Assembly: GCA_020073445.1 (NCBI GenBank)
Contig: JAIQFE010000005.1
Location: 62,001-126,000 of the forward strand
Length of the DNA stretch: 64,000 nucleotides
Direction of reading: 5' to 3'
Source: Terriglobia bacterium
Lineage (GTDB): Bacteria; Acidobacteriota; Terriglobia; Bryobacterales; Bryobacteraceae
Shown here one piece after another: positions 8,894 through 16,518 of this stretch. The stretch's first letter is position 1. Every line of letters begins with the position of its first letter. A program made the position numbers and the translations under genes. Below the pieces are notes generated by a model. That model was not told the origin of the DNA and searched no databases. It saw only the letters and a list, made by a program, of their open reading frames with translations.

Positions 8894-9250
8894 TTATTTG
8901 TGACTGTCGTGCGAGTCCGTCGCCGTGGTTGCTGCTTTCGCCGCCGTGCCGATCTTGACCGAATGCGCGAGCTTGGTCTTGCTTCCCTCGGGAATGTCGA
9001 CCACCACGCGGACGCCCGCCTTCAGATCCGCCGTTTGCGCGGGTTTGTCGCCGCGCGTGATCTCCGTCTTCGCATCCAGGGTGACGGGAACGTCTCCCTT
9101 GGCGGTCTTCACGGTCAACACGTTGTTATCCAGCTTCACCACGGTGCCGGTCACGTGGTCGAAGCCGCCATGCGCGAAAACCTGGGCCGCGCAGGCCAGC
9201 AGAACGCTAATGATGATGGTGTTCAGGGGTTGCTTCATGTGTCGTTTCAT
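8894..9250 (-). CDS. DUF5666-like small periplasmic protein with terminal histidines
   Basis: 118 residues. The signal peptide is about 1-26 (ending QVFA), so the mature N-terminus would be HGGFDH. The body follows the DUF5666/OB-fold pattern: GTVVKLDNNVLTVKT, then VTLDAKTEITR and DLKAGVRVVVDIP. The tail ends HDSHK. The start codon lies 44 bases inside the end of the upstream cytochrome c gene, so the two are probably translationally linked. Function unknown; the histidines at both ends suggest metal binding, which is inference. Confidence 0.7.
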   Translation of the reverse strand: MKRHMKQPLNTIIISVLLACAAQVFAHGGFDHVTGTVVKLDNNVLTVKTAKGDVPVTLDAKTEITRGDKPAQTADLKAGVRVVVDIPEGSKTKLAHSVKIGTAAKAATTATDSHDSHK

Positions 9251-9827
9251 GGCTGTCTTCTCCTCTTAGGAACTTTTCTTCTTCCTCTTCTTCCCTGAGA
9301 TCGTCCGGGCTCTTGGGGTTCAGTTTCTCCATGGCCTTCTTCTCTTCCAGTGTGATCTGCGGAAGATGGCGGATGAAGTGTACCAGCTTCCAGGAATCCT
9401 CTTCATCGTGACTTGCGCCAGTGCCCCATGCCGGCATGCCTGTCAGACGAATCCCGTTCTGAATGATGTAGAACAGCTCTCCGTCGGTGAGCTGCTGGGT
9501 CGCGGGCAGGCGCATGTCGGGAGCGGGCGGATACAGATTCTTTCCAACCACCGCGTCGCCGCTGCCGTCGTTGGCGTGACACGAGGCGCAATGATCCGCC
9601 CAGTGCGCCCGGCCGTCGGCGATGACTTCGGGGCTGTTCGAAATGGGGTTCTTCATGGATTTCACGTCGGCCGGCATGGCCATAGCGCGGGCTTGCCCGG
9701 CCACCCAACGCTCCATCGGCGTGGGCTGTTCCCGAGTGCTGAATCCCCGGCTTTGCCGGATAAGAGCCCAGCCGGTAAGCAGGGCGACGGCGAAAACGAA
9801 TACGATCCCTAGAAAGAACCCGCGCAC
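9207..9827 (-). CDS. Membrane-anchored monoheme cytochrome c
   Basis: 206 residues. An N-terminal transmembrane anchor (about 3-23) holds a periplasmic class I cytochrome. Heme attachment is CASCH (Cys80, Cys83, His84), and Met131 in TGMPAW is the likely distal ligand. After the heme domain comes a highly charged tail with six Glu in a row and a terminal run of four His. Such cytochromes carry electrons from periplasmic dehydrogenases towards a terminal oxidase. The 3' end overlaps the DUF5666-like gene by 44 bases. The tail is unusual and could be a metal-binding or docking extension. Confidence 0.88.
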   Translation of the reverse strand: MRGFFLGIVFVFAVALLTGWALIRQSRGFSTREQPTPMERWVAGQARAMAMPADVKSMKNPISNSPEVIADGRAHWADHCASCHANDGSGDAVVGKNLYPPAPDMRLPATQQLTDGELFYIIQNGIRLTGMPAWGTGASHDEEDSWKLVHFIRHLPQITLEEKKAMEKLNPKSPDDLREEEEEEKFLRGEDSHETTHEATPEHHHH

Positions 9828-9858
9828 GGCATCTCTATACTATCGTTTCAGAGGGGCA

Positions 9859-12800
9859 TCAGAACGTGAACTTCGCGCCGAGTTGCATTACGCGGGGCGA
9901 GGCGGCTTTCACGACCTGGCCGAACAGAGGGTTGTCGAAGTCCCCGCTGACCGCCGACGGACCGAAAAATTGCGCATGGTTAAACGTGTTGAACGTCTCC
10001 CAGCGGAGCTGCAAAGTCTTCGTCTCGGAAAACTTGAACGATTTCATCAGCGACATATCGAAGTTCAGCATCCCCGGGCCGTGAATCGTTCGCCGGGAAG
10101 CTGAGCCCGGAGTCCCCAAAGCTGCCGTGGTGAAGAGACCGGTATTGAAGTATGGAAGTCCGTTCCGCGGATTCCCGTTAATGTTGAGATTCCCGGGCGT
10201 GTAATCCGGCAAATCGATCAGGTGGTTATTCACCCCGTTGGGCGAGCTCCCCTGCAGAGACGTATCGGTATCGCTGGATATGGTCACCGGGAAGCCGGAG
10301 CTGACGCGGGTGATCCCGGAAACCTGCCATCCCCGAGTCAGCCCTTTCATATGGTTCGAAAAACGCTCGAAAGGGAACTGATAGGAGTACGTTGCTACCA
10401 GGTTGTGCGTCAGATCCCAGGCCGACAGTCCGCGCATACGGCCATAGTCGAACGGATCGACCACATCGGAAATGCTCGACGCCTGGTCAATGGATTTGCT
10501 GTAAGTGTAAGCCAGCACCAGATCGAGCCCCTTGGCAGAGTGACGAATACTCGCTTGCAAAGAATTGTAGTTGGAATTTCCGAAGCTGCCTTCGAAATCA
10601 TTATTGCTGAAATTCGGCCCAAACGGCCCGCGCGTGCCGTTGATCACTTGGCCGGCCGCCGTGATGTAAGTGTTGTCTTCGCCTCCTGGTCCGCATGTCG
10701 ACGTGCCGGGAGCGACGGCGCTGGGCTTACTCAGCGCTGCGCACAGCGCGGGATTGCCGGGGTTCGCCGAGTAAATCAGCAGCAAGTGATGCGCTTGCGA
10801 TCCTACGTAACTCACACTCGCCAGGGTGTTCATTCCCAGTTGACGCTCGATAGAGAAGAAATAGTTTTCGTTGTAAGGATAAGTGTTCCCGCGATAGGGC
10901 GTCGTCATGCCGGCCTGCGGGAGGAAGGGCGAAAAATCGATGCCCTTGGTGGGATTCGACGCCGTGGTGTTTAGCGGCGGGAACTTCAGGGGGAACGGCT
11001 GCGGGTGAACCGAGCCGTCCGCGGCGCTGATAAACGGGGTCGCGAAGAGAGTGCCGTTGCCGGTGTAGCTCAGGCCATACGGCGGCTGAGGCTCATCGAT
11101 CGCAATGGTGTTGCCCTGAATCACGGTATAGAACATCCCATAGCCCGCGCGAATACTGGTTTTCCCAGGGCCTCCGATAATTTTGCCGAGCAGTCCGCCG
11201 GCCTTGGATGGCGAGTAGGCAATTCCGAAACGCGGGGCGAACTTGTTCCCTTGGGGAACCAAGGTGTTCGGGACGCCGTCGTCCGTCGGATAGATCAAAC
11301 CCGTGGGCGCGTCCGGAAAAACCTTCGACTGCTGACCCAGGTTGAAGGTCGGGATCTGGTTGTACTTCTCCGACCAGTACTGCATCAGATCCCATCGAAG
11401 CCCAAAGTTGAGCGTCAAGTTCGAAGTCGCACGCCAGCTGTCCTGATAAAACGCGGAGGCGTATTTGTGGCGCGCGTAGTAGGTCTGCGAATCCGCCTGA
11501 TTATAGAAGGTTGAAACTCCGATCAGGAAGTCGGCGATATCCGACCCGGTTTCCGTTCCGTAGAAGGCGAAAGCGCCGTTGAACGTCGGATTCGGATTCA
11601 CGTTCACCTGCTCGAGGCTCAACTGAAAGCCGGCTTTCATGGTGTGGGCGCCCAGCACCTTGGAGAAATTGTCGGTGGCCGAGTAGGTATTGTTGGCCTG
11701 CGTCAGATTTGTGATCGGCGTTCCGAAGGTGATCGCGTTCAGAGTTATGTTCTCGATTCCCTCAATCTCCGGCGCCAGCGGGACGATGCCCGGTGTTCCT
11801 GGGCCCGTAACAAAGCCTTGTGAGGCCAGACTCGGACCCACTCCGCCCACGGGCTTACCGACGTTATTGAAACTCCGCATGAAGCTCAAGCGAACTTCGT
11901 TCACAGCGGTCGCACCGAACGTCTTGGTTTGAGAAAGGTTGATGAGTTGGGAACGGCCCGCGTTGATGGCCGAGAATCCGGGGACGTTGGCGCCGCCTTG
12001 GCCCGTGGGATACGGGTTGTTCAAGTTGTAGTTGTCGAGGTAGTAGTAAGCCGACAACGCTCCCCACCGGTCGCTGTTACCGTCAACACGCCCGCTGCCC
12101 TTGTTATCGTGCAGAATCTTTCCGTCGGCGCCGGTGGAAAAACTGGCGGGACCGACGTTCGGGCTGGGGATGTACGGCAACAGGTGCTTGGCAGGTTCCG
12201 ACCAAACGCTTTGGGGGATGACCCCATTCGGGAAGACTTGGGAATATGGCTCATTGACGGAAACGGGGCGTCCCAGTTTCTGGCTGAGGAGGTTCGCGAG
12301 ATACGGGCCGCTTACTTCCCCGGTAAGATCTGAGAACTTGCCATTTCGCTCATCCAGCGACGGAACCGAAATCAGTCCGGTATCGATGCCCTGGCTCTGG
12401 CGCGTGCCCTGATAATCCGCGAAGTAGAATACCTTGTTCTCCTTGACGGGCCCACCGATAGTCCCCCCAAACTGATTCTGCCGGTAGAAGCTGCGCTCGG
12501 GCGAAAAGAAGTTGCGCGCGTCGAGCGCGGTGTTTCTCAAAAACTCAAATCCGCTTCCGTGAAGCTGATTCGAACCGGACTTGGTGATCACGTTGACGAC
12601 ACCACCGGCGTAGTTGCCGTATTCGGCATCGAAGTTATTGGTGAGAATCCGGAACTCGGCGATCGAATCCAGATTCGGCACCACCGACGTGCCGCCGTTC
12701 ATTAGTTCTTTGACGTCGCCGCCGTTGACCAGGAATCCGTTTGAGTCCTCGCGCTGGCCGCTGATCGACTGATTCCCCGGATTGAGCGTGCCCGATGGCT

Positions 12801-13374
12801 GGATCGCAACCGAGGCTCCGGCCATCACGATCGATTCAGGTTCTTGCGTCGTTGTGGGCACGATGCCGGGTTGCAGGGCGAGCAGATCGGTAAAGCTGCG
12901 GCCGTTCAGGGCCACCGTGGTCATCTCCTTCCCCGTCACGACGTCGCCTAACTGCGTGCTCACGGTTTCCACGTGAATCTGCTCGGTGGTATCGGAAACC
13001 GTAATTTCCTCCGTCCGTTGGGCTAGCTCTAGAACGAGGTCCAATTGGATCGCGGCATTCGCGTCAATCACCAGGCCGATCCGTTTCTCCGTGCGGAAGC
13101 CCTTGGCTTCGCATTGCACCTCATAGCTGCCGACCGGGAGGCTGGGGAACGCGTAATCACCCTTGGCGTCGGCGGTCGTCTTGATCTGGGTGTTCTGGTC
13201 GGTATTGGTGGCGGTCACCATGGCGCCCGGGATTGCCCCGCCGCTGGAGTCTTTCACCGAGCCCGCGATGCGTCCGGTGACGGCCCCTTGGGCGAGCGGA
13301 ATACCCAGAAGCAGGGCGGCGAAGAACCAGCGAAGTGCTCTAGAGCAGAAGGTGGCGAAAGGGGTGATTGGCAT
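9859..13374 (-). CDS. TonB-dependent receptor, carboxypeptidase-regulatory (Oar-like) type
   Basis: 1171 residues from ATG 13374; the frame opens further upstream, but only this start puts a signal peptide (about 1-30) at the N-terminus. A carboxypeptidase regulatory-like domain covers about 31-115 (GRIAGSVKDSSGGAIPGA). Next come a plug region with the typical EYGNYAGGVVNVITKSG stretch and a long barrel ending GAKFTF with C-terminal Phe. It differs widely from the receptor at 963, so they are not a recent duplication. It is divergent from an SMP-30 lactonase gene, with a perfect inverted repeat between the two, suggesting shared control and perhaps a sugar-derived substrate. Confidence 0.9.
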   Translation of the reverse strand: MPITPFATFCSRALRWFFAALLLGIPLAQGAVTGRIAGSVKDSSGGAIPGAMVTATNTDQNTQIKTTADAKGDYAFPSLPVGSYEVQCEAKGFRTEKRIGLVIDANAAIQLDLVLELAQRTEEITVSDTTEQIHVETVSTQLGDVVTGKEMTTVALNGRSFTDLLALQPGIVPTTTQEPESIVMAGASVAIQPSGTLNPGNQSISGQREDSNGFLVNGGDVKELMNGGTSVVPNLDSIAEFRILTNNFDAEYGNYAGGVVNVITKSGSNQLHGSGFEFLRNTALDARNFFSPERSFYRQNQFGGTIGGPVKENKVFYFADYQGTRQSQGIDTGLISVPSLDERNGKFSDLTGEVSGPYLANLLSQKLGRPVSVNEPYSQVFPNGVIPQSVWSEPAKHLLPYIPSPNVGPASFSTGADGKILHDNKGSGRVDGNSDRWGALSAYYYLDNYNLNNPYPTGQGGANVPGFSAINAGRSQLINLSQTKTFGATAVNEVRLSFMRSFNNVGKPVGGVGPSLASQGFVTGPGTPGIVPLAPEIEGIENITLNAITFGTPITNLTQANNTYSATDNFSKVLGAHTMKAGFQLSLEQVNVNPNPTFNGAFAFYGTETGSDIADFLIGVSTFYNQADSQTYYARHKYASAFYQDSWRATSNLTLNFGLRWDLMQYWSEKYNQIPTFNLGQQSKVFPDAPTGLIYPTDDGVPNTLVPQGNKFAPRFGIAYSPSKAGGLLGKIIGGPGKTSIRAGYGMFYTVIQGNTIAIDEPQPPYGLSYTGNGTLFATPFISAADGSVHPQPFPLKFPPLNTTASNPTKGIDFSPFLPQAGMTTPYRGNTYPYNENYFFSIERQLGMNTLASVSYVGSQAHHLLLIYSANPGNPALCAALSKPSAVAPGTSTCGPGGEDNTYITAAGQVINGTRGPFGPNFSNNDFEGSFGNSNYNSLQASIRHSAKGLDLVLAYTYSKSIDQASSISDVVDPFDYGRMRGLSAWDLTHNLVATYSYQFPFERFSNHMKGLTRGWQVSGITRVSSGFPVTISSDTDTSLQGSSPNGVNNHLIDLPDYTPGNLNINGNPRNGLPYFNTGLFTTAALGTPGSASRRTIHGPGMLNFDMSLMKSFKFSETKTLQLRWETFNTFNHAQFFGPSAVSGDFDNPLFGQVVKAASPRVMQLGAKFTF

Positions 13375-13449
13375 GAGCGAGACGTGAAAGTCGAGCTTCA
13401 CGCTAACACGTAAGATCGGCAATCCGACCTGGGGAGGGGTCAAGTGGCA

Positions 13450-13470
13450 GTCACTGACTGAGTCAGTGAC
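13450..13470. promoter_or_regulatory. Perfect 10-bp inverted repeat, operator candidate
   Basis: GTCACTGACT-G-AGTCAGTGAC lies in the divergent gap between the receptor (minus) and lactonase (plus) starts. It is 16 bases upstream of the -35 of the lactonase promoter. Size and symmetry fit a dimeric repressor site such as those of TetR- or GntR-family proteins; no regulator gene is adjacent. Confidence 0.5.
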
Positions 13471-13486
13471 CGCAGATAACAAAAGA

Positions 13487-13516
13487 CTTACAAGTGTGCC
13501 AACCAACTGATATAAT
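13487..13516 (+). promoter_or_regulatory. Promoter of the SMP-30 lactonase gene
   Basis: CTTACA (13487-13492) and a perfect TATAAT (13511-13516) are 18 bases apart. Transcription would start near 13523, only about four bases before ATG 13527, so the message is probably leaderless. Confidence 0.55.
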
Positions 13517-13526
13517 TCTTGACGCT

Positions 13527-14549
13527 ATGACGACCCGTGATCGCCGGAGTTTCATAACCGCCGCCCTAGGCGCCGCAGCCGCCCTCCGAGTGAACGCTCA
13601 GCAACCGGCCGCGGCAACGCCCGCACCGCGCGACTGGTCCGGGCAGACGCCCATACGTTATCCCGACCCCGACATCGTCGCCGTGGACAATCGCTTCCGC
13701 AAGTACATCGTCGGCAACACGACGATCAAGCGGGTCTACACAGGTACGCTGTGGGCCGAGGGTCCGGCATGGAACGGGGTCGGCCGGTTTCTGGTGTGGA
13801 GCGACATTCCCAACAACGTCCAGATGCGGTGGACGGAAGAAGACGGGCGGATCACGGTATTCCGCAATCCTTCCGGCTACAGCAACGGCAACACTTTCGA
13901 CTTCGAGGGGCGGCAGCTTTCCTGCGAACACGGCAATCGCCGCGTGGCGCGCTACGAATACAACGGCACGGTCACGGTGATCGCCGATAAATTCGGGGGC
14001 AAGCGGCTCAACTCGCCGAATGACATCGCGGTGCACCCGGATGGCGGCATCTGGTTCACCGATCCCACCTACGGCATCCAGGGCACCTACGAAGGTTTCC
14101 AGGCCACGCCTGAAATCAAGCAGGCGGTCTACCGCGTGGATCCAAAGTCGGCGCAGATCGAGAAAGTCACGGACGAACTCGATCAGCCCAACGGCATCTG
14201 CTTTTCGCCCGACTACAAGAAGGTCTATATAGCCGACACGGGATCCGGCCGCGAGACCAAAGTGTTCGACCTGGACGGAAACAAGCTGAAGAACGGGAAA
14301 CGGTTTGTGCAGTTCTCAAACGGGGCGGCGGACGGCATGCGTTGCGATGTCGACGGGAACCTCTGGGCGGGAGCGCCTCCGGGAGTTCAGATTGTTGCGC
14401 CCACGGGCGAGCCGATCGGCATGATCCGGTTGCCCGAGAACTGCGCGAATGTGTGTTTCGGCGGGACCAAACGCAACCGGCTGTTCATGTGCGCGAGCCA
14501 GTCTCTGTTCACGGTCTACGTGGGCACCACCGGCTCGCATATTAGTTGA
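13527..14549 (+). CDS. SMP-30/gluconolactonase-family lactonase, Tat-exported
   Basis: 340 residues from ATG 13527; an upstream in-frame GTG at 13494 would lie before the -10 box and is rejected. A twin-arginine leader (RDRRSFITAA, cut after about residue 24) is followed by a six-bladed propeller. Family signatures are seen: LWAEGPAWNG (metal-binding Glu), RLNSPNDIAVHPDGGIWFTDPTYGI (shown here only as the SPND and FTDP blocks) and QPNGICFSPD. The family hydrolyses sugar lactones to aldonic acids using a divalent metal. Convergent with kdgK-eda, it fits a route lactone to acid to 2-keto-3-deoxy acid. Exact substrate unknown. Confidence 0.87.
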   Translation: MTTRDRRSFITAALGAAAALRVNAQQPAAATPAPRDWSGQTPIRYPDPDIVAVDNRFRKYIVGNTTIKRVYTGTLWAEGPAWNGVGRFLVWSDIPNNVQMRWTEEDGRITVFRNPSGYSNGNTFDFEGRQLSCEHGNRRVARYEYNGTVTVIADKFGGKRLNSPNDIAVHPDGGIWFTDPTYGIQGTYEGFQATPEIKQAVYRVDPKSAQIEKVTDELDQPNGICFSPDYKKVYIADTGSGRETKVFDLDGNKLKNGKRFVQFSNGAADGMRCDVDGNLWAGAPPGVQIVAPTGEPIGMIRLPENCANVCFGGTKRNRLFMCASQSLFTVYVGTTGSHIS

Positions 14550-14551
14550 CT

Positions 14552-14601
14552 GCGGGGCTAAAGCCCCCGCTTACGGGCAAGCCGCGCAGGCTGAAGCCTG
14601 C
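14552..14601. repeat. REP-like two-hairpin element
   Basis: GCGGGGCT-AA-AGCCCC(C)GC (14552-14570) and GCAGGCT-GA-AGCCTGC (14586-14601) lie between the convergent ends of the lactonase and kdgK genes. The second stem resembles the hairpin in the terminal repeats of the transposase element at 21150-21832. It may be a non-autonomous relative and may end both transcripts. Confidence 0.6.
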
Positions 14602-14610
14602 CCTCCATCG

Positions 14611-15636
14611 TTAACGCTGGACGCGGCCCGAACCGCCCTCTTTCAGGAGCGCGTTCACTTCCGTCACACTCACCCGGCTGAAGTCGCCGGGAATCGAATG
14701 CTTCAGACAACTCGCCGCCACTGCGAACTCGAGCGTCTCCTGGCCGGTAAGCCCGTTGAGCATGCCGTAGATCAGGCCGGCTGCGAAGCAATCGCCCGCG
14801 CCGACACGATCCACAATGTGGGTGATGTCATATCGGTGGCTCGTCAGAAAATGCTGGCCGTCATGCAAACAGGCCGACCAGCCGTTGTGCGAGGCGCTTA
14901 ACGATTCGCGCAGAGTGATCGCAATCGCGCGGAGGTTGGGATATGCGGATCGCACCCTACCCGCTAACTTCTCGTACTGTGCGCGGTCGAGTTGCCCGGA
15001 TTGGATGTCGACTTCGGCTTCCAGGCCGAGTGCCACCTGAATGTCCTCTTCGTTGGCGATCAACACGTCGGTGAGTTTTACGAACTCGGGCAGCACCTCG
15101 CGCGCGGTCTTGCCCCACTTCCAGAGATTCTTCCGGTAATTGAGATCGCAGGAAACCGTGAGTCCCGCGGCGTGCGCCGAGCGTACCGATTCGAGCGCGA
15201 GGTCCGCAGCGGAAGAACTCAGGGCCGGCGTGATTCCGGTGATGTGGAACCACTTTGCTTCCGCAAGCACGGGTTGCCAGGAAATATCGCCTGGTTTGGC
15301 CAGCGCCATGGCGCTGTGATCGCGATCGTAGACAATCCTGGAGGGACGCTGGTTGGCTCCGGCTTCGAGATAATACACGCCCAAGCGTCCCGAAGCGCGG
15401 ACGATTCGCGACGTGTCGACGCCAAAGCGCCGCAGCTCGGCCACGGCCGCATCCGCGATCGCGTTCGCAGGCAATACGGTTACAAAGCTGGCAGGCAATC
15501 CGAAAGACGCCAGCGCCACAGCCACGTTCGCCTCCGCGCCGCCGAACGTCGCCACGAATTGGGGGGTCTGGAGGAATCGCTCAAACCCCGGAGGAGCCAG
15601 GCGCAGCATGATCTCGCCGAAGGTGACGACCTTCAT
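14611..15636 (-). CDS. kdgK: PfkB-family sugar kinase, probable 2-keto-3-deoxygluconate kinase
   Basis: 341 residues. The PfkB N-terminal signature is FGGAEANVAVALA (31-43), and the anion-hole/catalytic block is DRVGAGDCFAAG with Asp282 as the likely base. DLNYRKNLWKW matches KDG kinases rather than fructokinases. The reaction phosphorylates 2-keto-3-deoxygluconate to KDPG in the cytoplasm. The start codon overlaps the stop of eda as ATGA (15633-15636), and Eda splits the product, so the two make a complete module. Sugar specificity is inferred from this pairing. Confidence 0.88.
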   Translation of the reverse strand: MKVVTFGEIMLRLAPPGFERFLQTPQFVATFGGAEANVAVALASFGLPASFVTVLPANAIADAAVAELRRFGVDTSRIVRASGRLGVYYLEAGANQRPSRIVYDRDHSAMALAKPGDISWQPVLAEAKWFHITGITPALSSSAADLALESVRSAHAAGLTVSCDLNYRKNLWKWGKTAREVLPEFVKLTDVLIANEEDIQVALGLEAEVDIQSGQLDRAQYEKLAGRVRSAYPNLRAIAITLRESLSASHNGWSACLHDGQHFLTSHRYDITHIVDRVGAGDCFAAGLIYGMLNGLTGQETLEFAVAASCLKHSIPGDFSRVSVTEVNALLKEGGSGRVQR

Positions 15637-16280
15637 CCGCGAGCTTCCTCGATGACGGAAACGAATCTGCGTGTCAATTCGGTGATGGATTTGAAATCGC
15701 CAGTCTTGGCGCCGGCCGTGAGATTGCCACCGACTCCCAGCGCGACGCTACCAGCCTTGATCCATTCCGCGGCATTGTCGATGCTGACACCGCCGGTGGG
15801 CATAAGCAAAGCTTGCGGCAGCGGAGCTTTGGCGGCTTTCACAAACGCGGGGCCCAGCGTCTCGCCCGGAAAGATTTTGATGATATCGGCGCCGGACTCC
15901 ATGGCTTCCACGATCTCGCGGATAGTACCCGCACCCGGCAAGTACGGGATCTGATACCGGTTGCAGAGTCGCGCGGTGCCGGCGTTTAGCGACGGGCTCA
16001 CCACAAATTGCGCACCCGCCAGAATGGCGATGCGAGCCGTTTCCGGATCGAGCACGGTCCCCGCACCCAGCACGATCTGGCGTGCCGGATAGCGTTTCGC
16101 GAGTTCCTCAATCACCGCCGTGGCCCCAGGAACCGTGAACGTGATTTCGATGGCGGCAGCGCCGCCCTCCGCGCACGCGTCGACAATGCGGGAGGCTTGA
16201 CTCGAGTCGTCGGTCCTTACGATTGCCACTAGGCCCGACTCCGTGATCCTGCTTAGTACGTGAAGTTTGGCGAGAGCCAT
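15633..16280 (-). CDS. eda: 2-dehydro-3-deoxy-phosphogluconate (KDPG) aldolase
   Basis: 215 residues from ATG 16280, preferred over ATG 16301 because the conserved N-terminal helix (LSRITESGLVAIVR) follows directly. It is a TIM-barrel class I aldolase: Glu in AIEITFTVPGA, the phosphate/substrate loop GAGTVLD and the Schiff-base Lys in ADIIKIFPGE are all intact. It cleaves KDPG (and 4-hydroxy-2-oxoglutarate in some members) to pyruvate and glyceraldehyde 3-phosphate. First gene of the eda-kdgK operon, joined by a 4-base ATGA overlap; divergent from the HD-GYP protein gene. Confidence 0.92.
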   Translation of the reverse strand: MALAKLHVLSRITESGLVAIVRTDDSSQASRIVDACAEGGAAAIEITFTVPGATAVIEELAKRYPARQIVLGAGTVLDPETARIAILAGAQFVVSPSLNAGTARLCNRYQIPYLPGAGTIREIVEAMESGADIIKIFPGETLGPAFVKAAKAPLPQALLMPTGGVSIDNAAEWIKAGSVALGVGGNLTAGAKTGDFKSITELTRRFVSVIEEARG

Positions 16281-16518
16281 GTCGATTCTGTTCTCGACCA
16301 CTTTATCGCATCATGTCTCGCACCTTCATTCGAACGCGAGTGGGTACCAGCCGTTTGGGACATTCTGGCCGAGTCCCGCGCGACGAAGTGTCGCATGCCC
16401 AAATTTGTCTCTTTTTGCAGGCACTCCGCCCGGTGCTATCTGCTTACTTCCAAAGAACTTCAACGGCGGCCGGGCAAGCTCCACAACGGCGTCCGGCGTG
16501 CAGTCATCGGTGTCACCA

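Noticed and set aside
9207-9218. Terminal HHHH of the cytochrome as a cloning tag
   Set aside because: The tail overlaps a natural downstream gene and the surroundings are continuous genomic sequence; it is a native feature.
13375-13506. 44-residue N-terminal extension of the second receptor
   Set aside because: It would bury the signal peptide and run through the operator palindrome and the divergent promoter.
16267-16518. N-terminal extension of the HD-GYP protein
   Set aside because: It overlaps eda, has no membrane or domain character, and would put about 84 unstructured residues before the first membrane helix.
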